NCBI GenBank assembly: GCA_963662175.1
Contig: OY759216.1
Location: 35,357,087-35,421,086, forward strand
DNA from: Aradus depressus
Taxonomy: Eukaryota; Arthropoda; Insecta; Hemiptera; Aradidae
Length of the DNA: 64,000 nucleotides
Reading direction: 5' to 3'
Shown here: piece by piece, positions 58,920 to 64,000 of the stretch
Position numbering within the stretch: the first letter of the stretch is position 1
Layout: each line of letters opens with the position of its first letter
Made by a program: the position numbers and the translations under genes
The notes under the pieces: generated by a model
The model's database searches: none
Told to the model about the DNA's origin: nothing
The model's input: only the letters and a program-made list of their open reading frames with translations

Positions 58920-60362
58920 ATGTCAGAACCAGTTGTGGCGAAGGAGAGAGAGAGTTCCCCAGAAGTGACAACACCCGAAGGGACTTCACCTGAAGAGACG
59001 ACATCAGAAGGGACAACAGAGACAGAAACAGAAGCAGATGATGCGACAACAGAAGAGGAGGGTGTAATCCCAGATCCTGAAGAGAAGGGAGCCGAGGAAG
59101 AGGAGTCAACGGAGCCGACTACAGAGACTACGACGGAGCCGACGACGGAGGACAAGACGGACTCACTGTCCCAGTACAGCCCGGACGAGGGTTCTGAACC
59201 CGACACTTCCGCAGCAGGTTTGTAAATCAGTCTACAAAAGTTTTTTAAAGTCATCATTCATTTTGTACTATTAATTGTTTTCACTCACTGAAAATTTAGC
59301 AGTCATTTTTGGTCCCGATTGAAGTTTTATCATTCGGGAGCCCATTTCAGAATAAAATATAGCCTGAGAGGTCACTGATTAGAATTACAATTACCATGCC
59401 CCTCTTGAAACAAATTGTTCAAATGTCATTCTTTCCAGATGGAGAACCAGAGGCAGAGCCAGAGGCCGTGGCAGAAGCTGAAGCTGAAGAAGGAGATGGA
59501 CAGAGCGATGAAAGTCCAGAGATAATGATGGACCACAGGTACACCGAGGACATCGATGCGAGTACCATGAAATTCATAGAGATAGACTCCCTGGAGCTGA
59601 ATGAGGATGGGGAAGAGGTCAATATTAGAATACCCGTACCAGGTAATACAGAGTTTACATATGTCAAGGGGGAGAAGACGAGAGCAGAATCCAGGCAACT
59701 TGATAGACCTAGATATATCGAGGAGTAGTCATGAAGTTCATAGAGAAAACCTTCTTTGAGCTCAACTTTGGCCAGGTTGTTCCTGAGTAATTATGAAAAA
59801 AAAAAGTTTAAAACCTCCGCACATTTCTGGGAAAGTTTTCGGGAATTTCCCTACTTTATTTCTAGAATTTATTCATCCCTTACATTATTTAATGACCACT
59901 CAGTTCAGTCGTTCAGTCTATGTTAGTTTTGTATCAATATGGAGACATAGAAAATTTATATTATCTTTAAATGGTATGGAAAGAGTTTAAATTAACTGCT
60001 TATGGTGGGTTTTCATTTGATAATTTAGGCGTCATTTTGTAATTATAAAATGGTTGTTCGGACGTAGGTATGCAATATGAATTCATAGATTAGCAGCCAT
60101 TCGTTTAATGTCTCAAGAGCTTTATATATGGATTTAATCAAGGATGTTAGATTTTTAGCCGTCACAAGAATATTATATCATCCATGAAAAGAGGAGATTA
60201 AACAGGTGTGAGGGCATATCCTTACCGAAATTATGACCACATCTGTCCACAAAATGAACTTCTTCGATTCATTATTTATTATAATTTTCCTTGTTTCAGT
60301 TGTTCGTGAAACAAAAGAAAGGGTGAAGAAGACAATCACTAACAAAAGGAGAGTTTTGAAAA
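58920..60362 (+). CDS. Acidic Glu/Thr-rich protein of unknown family, multi-exon, 3' end uncertain
   Basis: The first exon 58920-59217 starts with ATG and encodes 99 residues of Glu/Thr/Ser/Pro repeats (ETTSEGTTETETEADD, STEPTTETTTEPTTED). GCAG/gtttgt joins in frame to 59439 (ctttccag/ATGGAG), giving GEPEAEPEAVAEAEAEEGDG, then a less repetitive part, STMKFIEIDSLELNEDGEEV. Two ends are possible. Reading on gives a stop at TAG 59726-59728 (...DRPRYIEE). Alternatively, CCAG/gtaata at 59642 splices in phase 1 to 60300-60362 (tgtttcag/T), adding VVRETKERVKKTITNKRRVLK, and continues beyond. The second fits good splice sites and the same phase, so I favour it; the next exons would then lie past the Ty3 element, outside the window. 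There is no signal peptide or recognised domain. Confidence 0.55.
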
Positions 60363-60625
60363 GTATGTATCTATTCCAATAATATATTTGTATATAGGCT
60401 TATTATCCATATTTTAAACAGTTTTTACAATTAACACTTTATTAGTGACAGGAACATAGTCGTAATTTTTTTCAATTAATTTTTATGTTGATTAAGTTGA
60501 TTAATACTAATCTCTTATCAGAGACCGGATTTTTTTGATATTGTATATTTTGTTTGATTACGTTTTTGCACTTTCCGACAGAATATCTTTACAGTCATGC
60601 TAAAACGGTTATAATGCAATGAACC

Positions 60626-60812
60626 TGTTGGGGGCTTAATTCTAATAATATTAATACCCAACACATTTATTTGGGGACATCAATTTTAATCGAAACAAGC
60701 TTGTACAAAGGTTTCTTGAGGACTGACTTGGATGCACCTGTCGGCCGTAAATGGAAGCTGTATGGTGAGTTCCTAAATCCATGTTGGATCCTCCGATACA
60801 TAGGTCGCTACA
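60626..60812 (-). repeat. Probable short 3' LTR of the Ty3-type element
   Basis: On the minus strand, 197 bases after the pol stop, a purine-rich GAGGAAGGAGTAG is followed by TGTAGCGACC. A segment of 187 bases ends in CCCCCAACA and contains AATAAATGTG. The TG...CA ends, a polypurine tract before it and an internal poly(A) signal are what an LTR needs. The matching 5' LTR is outside the window, so the limits are inferred. Confidence 0.55.
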
Positions 60813-61009
60813 CTACTCCTTCCTCAGTTACTAAGTAACGACACAAGGCAACCTGACAGCCCCATTTATGGCAAAGAGAAAAAAAAAAAATATATAGATA
60901 TTGTAAACAACATAAAACATAGTATACAATGTATAACATACTGTGTAACATAAAATGTTCAGAAATTGGAAAAACTTATGCGTATAACTTTTCACAACAC
61001 TTATCTCAC

Positions 61010-64000
61010 TTATCGTCTGGTATGTTTCTCTCTTGCCTGTAGCTCGTCAAGAAAACGTCGTGGGAAATGAACAATTCTGCCACTGCGGGACGACTTTTGT
61101 TGCTGATGCTCGGCAAGGGTTGTTGGAGGTATCTTTGTTGTGCTCGTCTTTGGTTGTAATTTTTTCGTGCCCGTACCCTCACTGAACGTGTCACTATGAT
61201 CTAATCCAGTTACCATTAAATGTGCAGGTTTGAGTCTATCCACAGATATGTTGGTGTCCTTGTTTTTAATTCTAAGGGTGAAATATTTATCTTGTCGAAC
61301 GATTACCTCAAATGGCCCTTCATATGGTGGTTCCAAAGATTTTTTGACACGATCTACTCGTAAAAATACGTGTGAGCACGATTCCAAAGCCTTATGCCTG
61401 AACAGTGATTTGTTGCAAGCTTTACGTGTATCCATTGGTCTTAATTGTGCCATATATTGTTGAAGATCAGACACAAAAGTGTCTGTATTCACAGGAATTG
61501 ACGATGGATCAAAAAATTCTCCTGGGATTCTTATCGTAGTCCCATAAACCATTTCTGCGATGGAATGTTTCGAACCATCCCTTAATGCTGTACGCATTCC
61601 TAACAAGACTGTAGGTAAACTATCTGTCCATGTCGGATTATTCTGAGCCCTAATTGCGGCTTTTAAAGTCCTGTGTAAGCGCTCCACCTTACCGTTCGAT
61701 TGCGGATGATAAGGTGTCGTATGCCGTATTTTTGCTCCACATAACGAAGCTAAATTGGTAAAAAGTTCACTAACAAACTGTCGGCCTTGGTCAGTTACTA
61801 TGGAAGCTGGCGCTCCAAACCTTGCGATCCAATTACTATAAAATAATTTTGCAATTGTTTCTGCAGTATTATTAGCCATAGGAATTACTTCCATCCAACT
61901 CGTAAATCGGTCGATACAGGTCATGCAGTAAATATTTCCTTGTGAGGGTGGCAATGGCCCAATGACGTCCACATGAACGACACTAAATCGTCCATCCGGT
62001 GGTTCGAACGTCCCTATTTCTGACCTTGTATGGCGTGACACTTTGTTGCGTTGACAACTCAAGCAACTTTGAGTCCATTTTCTAATATCATTTTTGATGG
62101 CTGGCCATATGAATTTTGACGTTATTTGTTTCACTGTTGTTTTGACTCCTGGATGTGCCAAATTATGGATTTGCTTAAATATTTCGTAGCGAAACGCTTC
62201 TGGGATGTAGGGTCGGATATTGTTCGTAGCTACATCGCACCAGAGAGGCTTTTTTGACATTATGTTGCATTGTTTCATATTTAAACTGGAGTCTTGTAAT
62301 AATGTTGGTAATTCCTGATCATTTTCTTGATTGCGAGCAATTTCTTCATAGTCAATTACTGAAACTTCTTCAAGTCTTGAAAACGTGTCGGCCACTATGT
62401 TAGCTTTTCCACTAATATGTCGAATGTCGGTTGTAAACTGCGAAATATATTGTAAGTGGCGTACTTGACGTGGCGATGCTTTATCATTTTTCTGGAAGAA
62501 TGCATATGTAATAGGCTTATGATCGGTAAATATTGTAAATGTTTGTGCCTCCAGTAGATGCTTAAATTGTTTAATTGCCAAATAAATTGCTAATAATTCC
62601 TTGTCGTAAGCACTATAGGCTTTTTGAGCATCATTTAATTTTTTGGAATAAAAAGCGATAGGTTTCCATCCGGATTGTTCGTGCTGCTGTAATACAGCTC
62701 CCACTGCTATATCAGACGCATCAGTAAAAACCGCCAGCGGAAATCGTGAATCTGGAAAAGTTAGGAGTGTAGCATCTACTAAATCATCTTTACAGCGTTC
62801 AAATTGTTGTATAGCCTCCTCAGTCCAGACTATTTTAGTTTTATCATTTTTCTTGGAACCTTTTAAGTAGTCATGAAGGATAGCCTGAGTTTCCGCTGCA
62901 TTTCTTATATATCGTCTATAAAAGTTAATGACACCTAGAAATGCACGAAGTTGTTGTACTGTCTCTGGTAATTTAAAATCTCTGATTGCCTTTACCTTCT
63001 CAGGTACTGGTCTGGAACCATCTTGCGTGATCAAGTAGCCCAAAAATTGTAATTCTTCAACACCTAACTCTGATTTTGAAGCATTAATGCGGAGACCAAA
63101 ACGTTGTAGTCGTTCAAAAATAAGACGAAGATGTTCACAGTGTTCTTCTTCCGTAGCTGAAGCGACCAGGATGTCATCCATGAACGGAAAAACAAAATCC
63201 AAACCATGAAACACTGTGTTAATAAATCGTTGGAAGGTGGAAGGGGCATTCCTGAGACCAAAACTCATAACGTTGAATTCGTATAAACCAAAAGGTGTAA
63301 TTATAGCCGTTTTGCTTTTGTCTTCCTCTGCTATCGGAATTTGGTAGTATGCTTTATGTAAATCTATTTTAGAAAAAATAGTAGCTCCATTTAATATGTG
63401 ATGGAAGTCTTCTATGCGAGGTATAGGATATCTATCTGGTACGGTCTTGGCATTTAATAAGCGATAATCACCACAAGGACGGATAGATCCATCTTTTTTA
63501 TCAACTACATGTAACGGACTTGCCCATTCTGAACTCGATGGTCGGATAATATTTTGATCCAACATAAATTGAAATTCCCGTTTGGCCTGTTGTAATCGTT
63601 TAGGAGCGAGAGGTCTTGCCTTACAATGCACTGGAGATCCTGTGGTGGTGATATAGTGTTGAATATTATGTTTCGTGTGATTGGGCGAAAATGATGGCTT
63701 CGTTAATTCAGGGTATAAGGTGAACAGATGTGCAAACTTTGCTTGAGACTTATTTATTGTGCTAATGACTTCATTTCCTGATACAGCCAGTACACTACCT
63801 GAAGTGCTAAGTTTAGTGACTGCATCAATTAATCTATGTTTATGTAAGTCAATCAATAAGTTAAAATGATTCAAGAAATCTGCACCAATTATCCCTCGAG
63901 TTATGTCAGCTTTTATAAATAACCACCTAAATTCACGACGAAGTCCTAGATCCAGTGTCAGTAATGTGACGCCGTAGGTAGGTATGGACGTGCCGTTTGC
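61010..64000 (-). mobile_element. Ty3-type LTR retrotransposon pol, partial (protease end, RT, RNase H, integrase)
   Basis: The frame is open from the window edge (64000) to TAA 61010-61012, 996 residues. The real frame runs off the edge; the MNHFNLL start is only an internal TTG. In order it contains the end of the protease-like region ([11 protein letters not shown]); reverse transcriptase with the FMDD catalytic motif near 63173-63184; RNase H ([16 protein letters not shown]); the integrase HHCC zinc finger ([12 protein letters not shown] ... CLSCQRN); the integrase core Asp in VHVDVIGPL, Asp in IVTDQGRQF and Glu in [10 protein letters not shown]; and a C-terminal GPY/F module (PYEGPFEV). 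There are no frame breaks, and no env follows because only 197 bases separate the stop from the probable LTR. It could be a recently active copy. Confidence 0.93.

Noticed and set aside
58904..59257. Ser/Val-rich minus-strand open frame
   Set aside because: It is the reverse reading of the Glu/Thr repeats of the acidic gene, with no splice or family support.

Overview
This 64 kb window is nuclear DNA from an animal, almost certainly an insect. The genes are split by GT-AG introns, the DNA is AT-rich, and it carries tRNA-derived SINEs, LINE remnants, a pogo/Tigger-like element and a Ty3-type retrotransposon. The gene set is ordinary arthropod housekeeping and membrane-traffic genes. A hemipteran source is possible, but I cannot prove it from this sequence.

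From left to right: (1) On the + strand, 130-17784 is the 3' part of a TEX2 gene (ER-anchored SMP-domain lipid-transfer protein), with 12 recognised exons and a stop codon at 17782-17784. One of its introns holds a striking array of 44 copies of a 106-bp unit (4637-9300), next to an AT-rich foldback. A pogo/Tigger-like non-autonomous element fills most of the next intron. (2) The 17.8-22.9 kb stretch is repeat-rich and intergenic, with a 26-base G run and a LINE remnant. (3) 22920-24890 (+) is an intronless gene for a 656-residue coiled-coil protein that I do not recognise. (4) 24.9-30.6 kb is AT-rich with no gene seen. (5) 30640-48708 (-) is a complete 15-exon BAR plus RhoGAP gene, orthologous to Drosophila RhoGAP92B and vertebrate ARHGAP17/44 (RICH). 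Its phases close exactly to 914 residues, and it ends in a conserved PDZ-ligand-like tail. Its introns are loaded with one SINE family. (6) 1.1 kb away and divergently transcribed, 49827-52520 (+) is an intronless gene for the VARP homologue (ANKRD27: VPS9 domain, ankyrin repeats, CHPLCxC zinc motifs). (7) 52.5-56.0 kb holds long inverted repeats. (8) 56061-56363 (-) is the complex I subunit NDUFS5. (9) SINE copies lie at 56.5-58.5 kb. (10) 58920 onward (+) is an unrecognised Glu/Thr-rich acidic protein gene with at least two, probably three or more, exons. (11) 60626-64000 (-) is the 3' part of a Ty3-type LTR retrotransposon (protease end, RT, RNase H, integrase, then a probable short 3' LTR).

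Three genes act at endomembranes: TEX2 in lipid transfer at ER contacts, the BAR-RhoGAP in membrane curvature and Cdc42/Rac control, and VARP in endosomal Rab/SNARE/retromer traffic. They are neighbours, but nothing in the sequence shows co-regulation beyond the divergent placement of the last two. I found no prokaryotic-type defence system or CRISPR. The most unusual feature is the perfectly regular intronic array, in which every unit carries a consensus-like 3' splice site.
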